A DNA stretch of 64,000 nt from Platycnemis pennipes (lineage: Eukaryota > Arthropoda > Insecta > Odonata > Platycnemididae). Location of the stretch: contig OW121851.1 of assembly GCA_933228895.1 (NCBI GenBank), positions 116,333,271 through 116,397,270 on the forward strand, given 5' to 3'. Of the stretch, positions 1 to 10,302 are shown piece by piece. A program made the translations under genes and the position numbers. Every line of letters begins with the position of its first letter. Positions within the stretch are counted from its first letter, which is position 1. The notes below the pieces were generated by a model. The model was not told the origin of the DNA. It made no database searches and saw only the letters and a list, made by a program, of their open reading frames with translations.

Positions 1-423
1 TTAAAATTTCAGTTCTCAATTTGAGTATTCACACTTGGTTACTCTTCAAATTATGTGTTCTTTTGGTAATGAGTGCTTCAAACACAAGCAAAAAAACTTG
101 TAAATCGTACCCTTAGAAGTATAAATCACACTTCTAAAATATCAACCTGACGTAATCACTCCATTAAAAAAATTAGCCTTACTATTAAATAAATTTGATA
201 CGATGTATATGAATCCTCTATAATTGTCGTCTGGCGAAAGATTTTATTACTTTTATGTCTTCGACACTATTTTGTAGTCTATTTACTACTTTTTACTTTG
301 TCCAAGTGACTATATATTGACTTTTCATGAATAAAATTATTCTCTATAAACAATATATTTGACAATTTATTCCTTTATTTTCCTTTGCATGCACATTTTT
401 TGTGGGTTTTGAAATAAAGATTG

Positions 424-463
424 AGACACCTCGATAGTATTAACGCGTTGCTAATATGAAACT
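424..463 (+). repeat. Short direct repeat, copy A
   Basis: About 40 bp beginning GACACCTCGATAGTATT and containing AACGCGTTGC and AATATGAAA recur at 892-932 with a few differences and a 2-base insertion. The copies lie 468 bp apart in direct orientation. They may be ends of a decayed element or two copies of one short repeat. No coding content lies between them. Confidence 0.6.
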
Positions 464-891
464 AAACCTGCTTCTTAAAAAGTTGAGGTGATGGACAAAA
501 ACTGAGGCCATTTTTTGATTCAGAAGCCAAAACATAGTCAATAACAGGTGCCAGACCAATAGCAGATATTTTTAATAATCAACGGTTTTTCCTCCTCGGT
601 CCTGAATGCGTTCTCTGGAAGGTACTTCAACTGGTTTATCTGCTGATACTTGAATGAATACGGGCCCCGAGTATCTATTCAAGTCACATATTTATGTGAA
701 CTTCACTTAACGTTCTTTCAGCAGTTTTTTTAATTTGACGGGCTATTTTAAAATGTTCGGACCTCACGTGAAATAAACTTCAAGACAGGTAAGGAAAACA
801 TGCTTCCAAATAAACTCAGGTTCTGACCGACTTCGTAAAATATGTGGTCTTATATACGATTTACCTCTTGGTTGCTATTGTTGGTTAATAG

Positions 892-932
892 CGACACCTC
901 AATAGTATTGGTAACGCGTTGCCAATATGAAA
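892..932 (+). repeat. Short direct repeat, copy B
   Basis: Partner of the repeat at 424-463. It starts GACACCTCAATAGTATT and continues GTAACGCGTTGCCAATATG. No target duplication or terminal motif was found that would assign the pair to a known element class. Confidence 0.6.
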
Positions 933-1348
933 ATAATTCCCCCTTTTGTCTCGTGCTTTTCCGCCGGATTTGAAGGTTTATTGTTGGGTTTAATAAAGGT
1001 TATCAGCAAAGAAGGATGAGTATTAATTAAATGCTTACGAAATACGAAAAGTGCTATTTTTAAACCTTCAATCTAATATCGTTGTAAATAAATACCTTAT
1101 AAGATAATTCTCAGCGAGTATATAATAGGAGGAGAAATGCGTTTTAGAAAGAAATTTTGTTTTGCGGGAGAAATTGTGGCAATCGCTCTTGGTAATAAGA
1201 GTTTGATAAATGAGCTGGTTAGAAAATATCAGTGATAAATTTGACCTGAAGCGTGGTATTAAATTGCTATGAAACATGGGCAATGTACATGGATGGCTGG
1301 TTGCATTAGTGGGGCTTGAAATGGCAATTAGAACGGATAAAGTAACAT

Positions 1349-1499
1349 GGGCAGGCCTCGTATGAGATACATGGAACAGGTTGTGAAGGATTTAAAAGAG
1401 AATAATTACGTCACAATGAAAAGGTTGGCCGATAGAAGAATCGAGTGGAAAGCTGCGTCTAACCAATCCTAGGATTGTTGACCAATGATGATGATGATG
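1349..1499 (+). mobile_element. 5'-truncated LINE 3' stub (copy 1)
   Basis: This is the last 151 bp of the LINE family seen six more times in the window. It encodes the C-terminal residues RMRYMEQVVKD...MKRLADRRIEW and AASNQS, then the shared 3' end CCTAGGATTGTTGACCAATG and a TGATGATGA tail. It is flanked by a perfect 10-bp direct repeat AAAGTAACAT at 1339-1348 and 1500-1509, which I read as the target-site duplication. Extreme 5' truncation with a duplicated target is typical of target-primed reverse transcription. The family is probably RTE-like; that placement rests on protein pattern memory, not a search. Confidence 0.9.
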
Positions 1500-1509
1500 A
1501 AAGTAACAT

Positions 1510-2848
1510 TGACAGGAAATAAGAACGGTGGCGAAATCCTAAACATGGTTGGGGAGGTGAGAGAGTTTGATGGAAGAGAGGAAAGGGAAATCGGGATGTG
1601 GAGTTGGTGTATGAGCTTACTGCTGGTGTTGTATAATGTACAAATCTTGAGAAAGAGGAGGAGTTAGGGAATAGTTTGCCTTTTCAGATTGTATGGCCCT
1701 AGGATTAATGCTTAGGTAATTAGTGAAATACTGAAATGGGCAGAAATAGGAGTATTTTGAGTAGTAAAAGTAGTCCAAACCTATCCTGAGCAGTAGAGCA
1801 CCAATAATTTAATCTTAATCATCTCAAATATTTCTTAACGTACCTACTGTTGCGTAATAGGCTCTCGTTGAAACTTGTTAACTATTTTCTGGAATTTCTT
1901 CTACACATGCCCATGATTTTCGCATTGGTTAATCATGTAAACGACGTATTGTTCATGTAAAATATGGGTCTATCCACCATTATCTATGTATCCATCCAAT
2001 CGGGGTGTAGTATGGGTCGTGATGAAAGTGTTTGAATGCACCCGAGTGGGTTAGTGCGATAAGGACCCTGTCGTCCATTGGTAGCGAGGCCTCTGAGGCG
2101 CTTGATGGGATTTCGAAGAATCACGTGCATGTAGGTGAGAGCTAGCCACTGTGGGTCCACCTCGTGCCTTTATACTATCTCTGGGGACTTGGTAGAACAG
2201 CGATCTTAGTTTACACTCTGCGTCGAACGTACTTCATTACCGGATGCTCTTCAAGTATTCAAGCAAACGTCGGACCGCCCTTGATTTCCTGTGTTGCATT
2301 GGGATTTCGTCCTCATGTGTTCGGCTGGTTCCCCTCACTTGTCATTGATGTTTCGAACTATGGAATGCGCGGTCATGTTTTCCTGGGGCTGTAAGCTACT
2401 GCCTCTCGGGAACTCCCAACTGGAATGGGAATGGTTTCCAATCAGTATTGCGGACCCTGCTAATGTGATTTTACCTTATATCGGGTATGGATTCCAGTTC
2501 GGGATTAAATTCACCCATGCATGAATACCAATTCTGGTCATTACGTTCAACTAACGAAGAAGCAGTTAATAACCCAAGCTTCCTGTTGTAATTGGTCATC
2601 CACAAACCTTATCACATCAGTAGTACTATTGGGTATATGACTATGCGCCGTCATTTTGACTTGATGCGTAGTAAAATCTTTTGAGTTTTCTTTCCTATCG
2701 ATGCAGGCGGAGGCATCCAATGATACTCAGGTCCATATAGTCGCCGCATGTATTCCCAAGATCAGTGACACTCTTTAGGGGCGAGTATGTTCATTATTTT
2801 GCAACCGTCGTTTATATGTAAAGCATTACATTTCGGGATTTTCTTACT
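1510..2848. other. Unassigned AT-rich stretch
   Basis: No recognisable gene or element. Short open frames around 2164-2524 overlap each other in two frames, match no family I know and have no supporting splice or promoter context. The stretch 2030-2170 is slightly GC-richer and could be an old repeat. Confidence 0.5.
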
Positions 2849-2856
2849 TCCGAAAG

Positions 2857-3144
2857 CAGGCACGTAGCCAGAAATTTGTTTCGGGTGGAGGAGACGGAGT
2901 GAACAAGATCCTCTTAAGTCTTACGTAACTTGAAACAAATCAGCCTTGCCCATTCGGTGCCGACATGTTACAAATCTCTTCCCTTAATTTTCAGTCCTTG
3001 GTATTTACTTTACAGTGCCCATACTTAACTCTTCTCACTGGTAAAGTTCTCTGCTAATATCAGAACAACAAAATTAGTGGTAAAACATTTCGGGGGGGAG
3101 GGGGGTCTGAAGCACCATAAGCCCCTCCCCTGGCTTCCTGCGTG
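2857..3144. mobile_element. hAT-like short non-autonomous element (MITE)
   Basis: A 288-bp unit flanked by a perfect 8-bp direct duplication TCCGAAAG (2849-2856 and 3145-3152), the duplication length of hAT transposons. The left end reads CAGGCACGTAGCCAG. The reverse complement of the right end reads CACGCAGGAAGCCAG, matching at 12 of 15 positions. This resembles the CAGTGGCGTAGCCAGG termini common in insect hAT-derived elements. A G-rich block near 3092-3110 and a C-rich block near the right end extend the inverted symmetry. No transposase remnant is visible. Confidence 0.75.
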
Positions 3145-3152
3145 TCCGAAAG

Positions 3153-3399
3153 TGATGACTATGTTAATATTTAAAGCCCTCATTTATTACACCATTGATT
3201 TTCACGCCATGAAGTGAATTTGATCGTGCATAATTTTTTTCCAGGGCAACCGAAAAAGCTTTCGAAATCATGTTATTATTTCTTTCATTGTTTTTTTATA
3301 AGTTTTATTTGTTGGAATAAGGGATAGGGTAAAAATCTAAATGTTAATGGAATAGAAAAAAATAACCGAATCTTCTGTCGCGAGGAGTGGTAAAGAGGA
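3153..3399. other. AT-rich spacer
   Basis: Low-complexity AT-rich DNA between the short element and the GC-rich island; nothing identifiable. Confidence 0.5.
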
Positions 3400-4860
3400 A
3401 TCCAAATTTGGGTATTTTTCGTCGCTGGCGCCCGTCGTCAGCATTTTCCCGTCTTTTGGTGATGGCCCGAACGATCTTCGTTCTCTGCAACGAATGATAT
3501 GGATGAGGAGGCGCGGTAATCGCCGTCGATTCTGCTGGAAATTCCGCGCTGATGGAGTTCTTCCCCGTCGGCCTGCCGAGGAGGCCGCCCCCCCCCTCCC
3601 CCCCAGCCGTAGTAGTATCGCAGGGAGGAAGCGATCCTTCAACCGCCGCCTCTCGCTACGTGTCGGGCGAGATCACGGCCGTGGATAGAGGATCCGCAAC
3701 CCTTCGCATCCCTCCCTTTTAACCCCTTCCGCCCTTTATCCCCGCGCTCCCCTCCCACTTCCTTCTCCGTTGAACCCCATCTCCTCTCCCCACGCCGCCT
3801 CCGGGATCCGCCCGCCCTAAGAAGATCCTCCTCCCGAAACGGTTCTGCCGCTTCTCTCCCCGTTCACCCTTCCGTCATTCCGTTGCCCGGAGTCCACCCA
3901 TTAACTCTCTCTCTCTCGCTCTTTACCGCCCCCCCCCCCACCATCACCTCGGGTCATTCCCACCCACGTCCTCCCTGCTTCCTCCTCCTCCTCCTTTCTC
4001 CCCCCCGCTACACGCACGCACACACACCTAACGGCCCGCTTCTTCCCTCCCCACCGTTTCGTCCGAGCGCTCCTCTTCATGCCCAACCCCGTCCGAACCT
4101 CACCCTTTGGACGGTATGAGATAATACGTGCTATTGATTTTGCCTTGGCCGTGTGGGTGGGAGAGGGGTGGGTGGTTGAATTGTCGGAGGGGTGGTGGTG
4201 TGGGAGGGGGAAATGGGATCTTGTTCACTCCGTCTCCTCCCCCTCCCTCCTTTTCCCTCTTAACAACCTCATCGCCTTCCCTCTCCGCGGCGCAACCCTT
4301 CTTCGTCAACGGCCTCATCCTCCTCCATATCCCTCCCCGCGCCTCCCGACGGAGTTTTTACTCGTGCCAACGACACCCTCAGTCCCCTCCTCCCCCCCGT
4401 GCAATCCCCTCCACACTCCGGGTCCCCCCTCCCGGGCCCTTATGACACCGCGCCGTCGACTTCTTGTGACCTCGCTTGTCTTCCCCCCTAAGGGTGGTTC
4501 GATCGTATCTGGATGCTCTAAATATGTGTGGATGGGAGCGGGGTGGGGTGCTCCGGCTGGCAGTGTGGGACGGGAAGGAAATCACCGAGGGGATGAGCGG
4601 AGTAAACCGTGGATTCTTCTCTTTTTTTTCCCGACTCCCCGACTTGAACGGAACAGTCGAGGTTTTTGTGGTCGCTTGCACTTTTTCCCCATCTTCTTCT
4701 CCTTCGCGCGTCGGGTGAAAAAAAGAGGGAAATCCCTTTCCGTCGGGTTAAGGATTGGGGCGAAGATGGGAGTCTTATTCTCCCGGAGGGTGACGGTAAG
4801 TGGAGTTGGGATAGATCGAGAAGGACGATAGAGCTCGGGTTATGGGCTGCTCTTTTCCTT
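3400..4860. other. GC-rich, strand-asymmetric island
   Basis: A long island with many CpG dinucleotides. It has strong pyrimidine asymmetry on the plus strand (about 3690-4090 and 4220-4440), a CTCTCTCTCTCTCG tract near 3905, and G-rich stretches near 4150-4215. Long open frames on both strands are expected here because stop codons are AT-rich, and their translations are low-complexity, so I do not call a gene. A good splice-donor match, ACG|GTAAGTGG, lies at 4793-4803, so the island could carry a 5' exon of a plus-strand transcript. Promoter activity is inference from composition only. Confidence 0.4.
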
Positions 4861-4889
4861 CCCTTAGACGTGTTAAGTGTCTCTTAAAG

Positions 4890-6640
4890 TTGTGGAGCGG
4901 ACGGGACGCTTGCGGAAGTTTTCCTTTTCCCTTTGGTTTTCATGTTGTCGGATTATTTTCGCCGTACGGCTACAATTCAGGCGCTACTTTCCGGGTGACC
5001 ACGTGCCGTCTGGAGTTAAGCACTCGGGGATAAAAGTGTTGATTGTTGCAATTGTGATCGAGTTTCATTCTTCGTGCGTTCATTAGTGGCTATCCAAAAT
5101 TAAGATGCATAAATGTTCATCCTTGAAGTTCTTCGTCTCAAAATGTGTTACATTCTTTAATGCTCCACTTAAAGATTTTTTTTTACATCGCGCATCTTTG
5201 TAAATTGCATCTTTCGTCTCAGCAGATTTTTGGTATAAATTAGAGTTAGATTTTGATTTTATTACTCTATGATTTCCATAGTTTTTTATATGCGTTTAAT
5301 GGAGTATATTTTATATCTTATAGTTTTGAAGCAGTGGAAATTAATAAATTTGTTAATACTACTAATCAATTATACACGCTTCGAATAGAAACATTTTAAT
5401 GTCCAATGCTATATAATTAGTCTATTCCCCAAAGGTGTGCCCGAGGCAGTATCTTACTCTGCTAATTATTATTAGGTCTGTGAGGTTTGTTTATTCTAAT
5501 GCCTAGCTGTTCTGTGTTGCTTAATACTATGCATAATTATAGACATCACGATAATGCGTTTTAATTTTTTTATTACCAGTGTTTGACTATTATGAATTTT
5601 GACGTTTTGTTCGCAGGCTTTGCCCCATAAGTCTTTTCCGAAAATTTGAAATTTATGGCATCTAATTGATCATATCAGTACCTGGACTCGATTGAAATTT
5701 ATATATGCCCCAGTTATGTATTTGTGGAATGTAAGTTTTCCTCACATTCATTACTTTGTATCTTCTTCACCTGCATTTTTTGTTCCCGTGCTCTTTTCAG
5801 GTTTCTGGGACATAGTCCTAATCAGTAAGTTATACTTCGTCGACATTAAGCAACGTTTTTTACATAATAATAATTACTCACGCGGCTCACATTTATTGGT
5901 TTGTAATAATTACGACTTTACTTCTATACTTTTCTCTGTCTTAAGAGTTATTATTTTATGGCACATTTCTAACATTCCCTTCCCTTCTTGTCCCAAGTCA
6001 TATGTTCCTTGAGCCACTATTTTATTGTGATTTTCCCTTCGTTGGTAGTCGTTATCCTAAGATTACGTCCCGTGTCCATTTTTTCTAAATATCAACATGC
6101 ACATTCAGCTTGCAACGATATTTTCCGAATGTCTAACATGAAATAGTCTCTAAAAATTTAACTACGAAATAAATTCAAAATTGTGGTATTTCTTTGCCGA
6201 TTAATATTTCTTCTCCTAGAGGATTTCTTCTCCTAGGAGGAATCAGAGCGTGATTTTAGTTTCGAATCGCGGTTATTTTTGAACTGAAGAGTGACCAAAT
6301 AACGTTTTCGAAGATCATGATTCTATTTAATGTTCCCTGGCCCTAAGCAGAACAGTGGTTGTAATCGATCCAACTTTTCGCTTGCGACCCTATTCCATTC
6401 TCATATTCGGTATCAGGTCTAGCCGACTTAGGATGGCGCAAGGCATCTTTTGATGTTATACCAGAGATCGCTTAGTATAACGTGCATCCCGAAAGGTCCC
6501 GTTTTCACGGATCATTCAATATTTATCCTCCGGGTAATGTCTTAAACTTCATGCATAAGGAATGGCGCCAGACTGCCGCTGCATTGAAGAGAGAGCAGGT
6601 GGGAGCCTGGCTTGCGTGTGAGTTTTCGTTCGCCCTGTTG
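4890..6640. other. AT-rich stretch without identifiable genes
   Basis: AT-rich DNA with scattered short open frames that match nothing I know. Near 6207-6241 the string TTCTTCTCCTAG occurs twice and the second copy forms an imperfect palindrome around CTCCTAGGAG. Confidence 0.5.
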
Positions 6641-6678
6641 ATGTGTTTTGCGGGAGGGCATTATGATAAAAGCTCGGA

Positions 6679-6742
6679 AGGGGGAGGGGGTTGTGAGAGA
6701 ATCAGAGGGGGTGGGGGAGGGAGGGGAAGCGAGGGGGTGGGG
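6679..6742 (+). other. G-quadruplex-prone G-rich tract
   Basis: At least six runs of four or more G (for example GGGGGAGGGGG, then GGGGGTGGGGGAGGGAGGGG, then GGGGGTGGGG) lie in about 64 bases. The spacing fits stacked intramolecular G-quadruplexes on the plus strand. The tract sits inside a small GC-rich block at about 6600-6800. Formation in vivo is not shown by sequence. Confidence 0.6.
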
Positions 6743-6879
6743 CTCCCGGTTGCCGTTCTGCCCTGGGGTGGGTACGACGGGGTGGTGGGATCGGTCGGCT
6801 GGAGTCGGGGAGTACATCAGTTTTTCATCAGCAGAAACAAAGCTCCTTCTATTCGGTTTGAAAAAGTTTCTTATTGATT

Positions 6880-7916
6880 AATATTTCAATGGGCTGGCCG
6901 TCGCGACAGATGGGTTTTGTGGACACATCTGATCCTACTCCCTTGAGCGGAATGATTTTTGCGGTGCACTTCCTGGGAGAACAAAAAGATTCTTTCATGC
7001 AGAATTTATGCCCTAAAGATTGGAAAGGGACAATGTTTTGGAGGGAGCATTTTGTATAAATAGAGCATACGGTGCGCCCGTTTTTTTTATCCAAGAGTCG
7101 ATTATATCTGCAACGGAATGGGAATGTTTTCGTGGTCGTTTTATCAAGCCTCTTTATCTTCCGGTCGGAGGGGATTTAAAATGTTTATCCCATCTTGCGA
7201 ATTTTTATTTTGCGTTTCCCTTCATTTTTCTCATCTTCTACTTACCAATTTGGATGGTTTTGAAGAAACATACCGTTGTTGGAAGAGTGGGAAATATTGT
7301 AGTGCTAAAAATCACATGGTAAAAACAATCACCGAATAGGAGGGTAACCTTTAAAATATTTCGAAAAAAATGTGCATGCATTGGGTGTTGTTGTGGGAAC
7401 CGAACTGGCTCGATGTGTCGAATATTTAATCTTGTAAATGTTTATGGAAATATGGAGCACGTTATTGGAGGTGATTTATTTGCGAGAGACGTGCGAACGC
7501 GACACCGCTTCTGATTAGTTTGTGAAGATATGTATTTTCCCTTCATTTATTGAATTCATATGCAAATATTGTACAAATGTGAATAATTAGTTATACTTGG
7601 AACTTATATTTCATTTAATCTTTTGTTGTCACACGTTGTTAATCTGTGCTAATGCTTTTAAATATATTCGTTGGAATATTTAAAATCGTCAAATAGTCAT
7701 TTCAGTGCGCTTTGTAGGATTCAAGAAATTTCTCAATTTCGACCGTACACCGCGATTATTTTGGCATTGTTCGGAACACATGACCTCGTTAATTTTTTTA
7801 TCGTGGTCTATTAGAGAATGGATTAGATTTGTATTGAAAAAATGTTTGACGTTGGCACCTTCCAAAAAGTATTTCCTCAGTCATTTGTCATATTTTTTGT
7901 TCTTCTTGTGTCTTAG
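6880..7916. other. AT-rich stretch upstream of candidate exon
   Basis: No recognisable gene. The last part (7888-7916) is pyrimidine-rich and ends TCTTGTGTCTTAG, a good acceptor match for the open stretch that follows. Confidence 0.4.
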
Positions 7917-8306
7917 TTGCCGTATCGATGTAGACGACGAAGTGGTGAAGAAGTTAAATCACGCACTCTTAAACTGGAACATCAGTGTGATCTGAGAAGA
8001 TGGCTCTCATTGACTGGAGAAGAGCTTGGTCCTTATTCTCTTTCTGAAACTCTAGTGGTATCCAAGGGATACCATAGGTTTTCGGGACTCGCGTTAACTT
8101 TTTGTAAACATTCTAATGAGGAAATCAATGAAACGCAACCTCGGTTTCGTTGCTGGGGAGATAACCGAGGTTGCGTTTCAAACGAGAATACGGGCCCTTG
8201 TGCAGATGCCAATGAAAAATTTATGAATCCGTCATCGGGTAGATCTGATGGGGATTTGTCATCTTTCGACAAATGGTATCAAGTCGATTTATTCATTACT
8301 TTGTAA
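7917..8306 (+). CDS. Candidate 3'-terminal exon, unknown product
   Basis: From a strong acceptor (pyrimidine tract then CTTAG, ending 7916), one frame stays open for 129 codons to a TAA at 8304-8306, in DNA where chance frames are usually shorter. The translation begins LPYRCRRRSGEEVKSRTLKL and includes LRRWLSLTGEELGPYSLSET and, near the end, SSFDKWYQVDLF. It is hydrophilic, has mixed composition and no transmembrane segment, and I recognise no domain. There is no good initiator, so it would need an upstream exon. No AATAAA follows closely. A perfect inverted repeat at 8129-8180 lies inside the frame and encodes part of it. It could equally be a chance open frame in an old repeat. Confidence 0.3.
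   Translation: MPYRCRRRSGEEVKSRTLKLEHQCDLRRWLSLTGEELGPYSLSETLVVSKGYHRFSGLALTFCKHSNEEINETQPRFRCWGDNRGCVSNENTGPCADANEKFMNPSSGRSDGDLSSFDKWYQVDLFITL
8129..8180. repeat. Perfect 18-bp inverted repeat (hairpin)
   Basis: TGAAACGCAACCTCGGTT at 8129-8146 is the exact reverse complement of 8163-8180, separated by a 16-base loop. An RNA from either strand would fold into an 18-bp perfect stem. Homology ends abruptly outside the arms. Both arms lie inside the candidate coding frame at 7917-8306. Confidence 0.9.
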
Positions 8307-10291
8307 TAATATTGAGAGTCTGTACAACTGTTCCGTAATTCTTCCTTACCAATTCATGCCGTTAGTAAGTAGCAATATTTGACCTCTGTATTCTTTGCAT
8401 TGAGCTGTTTACGCCATGGAGATTAATACGCGGGAAAGCACTTAGACAAGGCTATGATTTGCTCCCTAGAAATTTAGCGAACCAGCGCTACTCTGCAACG
8501 ATTCATTTAATGCTCAAAATTACGAGAATAATGAAAACGAAAAAGTCTGTTGTTTTGCGGTGATATTTTAAGTTAAAAGATGGATATTGACATCAACAAT
8601 TAAAACTCGATTTACCACTCGAATCGACCCCTCACATGCAAGGCGCCATTTTGGCTCCCGTTATGGTTTCCCGTTAAAAATGCAAATAAGATGCCTATTA
8701 TTATTCATCCATGTTATTTTATGTCGATAAAGGCGTTTTTATCTTATTTATGCTAATTACGTGGATTCATATCCATACGAATATTATTTTGGCGCTAGAT
8801 ATGTCGTGCCGATCATTTGGACAAACTTCCTGGTTCAAGGATCTCTCTGTTTTTGGAAGTTAGGTATTCTGCATTCATGAATTAAGATTACCTTGGAAGT
8901 TGTAATGTATACTTTTTTTAGTTTCTTGTGTACCAACGGATTTCCCTGCACCTTTTACCTAAAACTTAGAACCCATACTGTTCATTTTTTTCATATTTGC
9001 GTCTATAATAACTGGAATGACTATTTTTTCAACTAGTCGGACCCTACAGTACTATACTTTATTTACATTTTTCAATACCTGTGCCAAAGTTCTGCCACAT
9101 ACTCTCATGATTTTAACTACCGAGTGTTAAAACTATCTATATGAGGATGTATGGATTCGTGGATGAGTTTGGTGATGATGTTGAGGAATGTAAATTTGGA
9201 ATTGGCAATGTTGTAGGCGATTAAAATTCTATCCTATAAAGAGGACTCTAATGGCAGGATTGAGAAAGAGAAACCTTAGACGATGAGTAAAGAAATTTAT
9301 CTTCCGGAATTTTAATAAAGGCCTATGAGGTTACATTTTCCAAGAATGTAATTGAATTACGGAGCATAAGTCAAGGAAGAGTATAATAATTGATCCGCAT
9401 ATATTAAGGTTTTGTGTCTTTTTATTTACTCATTTCTGAGTATTTCTATTAGAAATAGCTTTTAATATTAACATTTGTATATGTTCAGCATTATATCAAA
9501 TGAGTTACTTGAACAGGAATGTGATCAATGAAGGTTTGTTAAAGTTAATGTTTTTGCGGGAAAGGTAGAAGAACACCCTGCTCCCCTGGTCTATTTAGGA
9601 TCTTTGGATAGCCCCTGCCACCGAAACCCAGAATCTGAGTTTGGGACTTTAACCAATTCTGTGTCTTCATGGAGCCGTCGCAAAGGCGACTTATTTGCAT
9701 TTATGGAAGGAAGAGGTGAGAATCACGTGAAAAGAGGAAAAACTTGAATTTGATTGAAGTTGTTATTTAAACTATATCGACATACCACTATTACGACAAA
9801 CAACGTATTAAAATGAAAAAAAATTGGAGATCCATCGAAAGATTGATTATATTGGACTGTATTTTTACTATGGTAACTCTTCAGTCGGCCTAATGTAAGT
9901 CGGTAAAAATTGAAATAATTCGAGGACCAAGTTGGAAATATGATCTCGCTTCGCGGTACCATATTGTGGCGTTAAAAGAAGAAATGTTGTTGTAAGTGAA
10001 AAAATGTCTTCACCCCGATCGCTGGTTTAGAAATTAGTCGGCAACATTCACAGTTCTATGGATTCCTACGATCATGCTTACTGCTGAATGTTTGCAAGTG
10101 TTAGTTCGCGTCAGAAAATAATTTCGCAGTACAAAACATTTAAGGGCACCATATCATTTATATGATCCTTTTCAAAATCAATTTTTAACTGAGACAGAAA
10201 ATATTGTACCCACCCAGTTTTAGCTGAAATTGTGATAATAATAATTATTTTTGAAGACGACTCCAAATGGATGAAGTAGAAACATGCTTCT
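8307..10291. other. AT-rich stretch without identifiable genes
   Basis: AT-rich throughout; no recognisable coding, RNA or transposon sequence. A small perfect hairpin GTCGC-AAAG-GCGAC is present near 9676-9690. Confidence 0.5.
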
Positions 10292-10302
10292 CTTATAATT
10301 GT

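Noticed and set aside
4079..4831. 250-codon plus-strand open frame in the GC-rich island
   Set aside because: The translation is low-complexity, other frames over the same bases are open too, and stop codons are rare in this composition. A consensus splice donor lies inside it.
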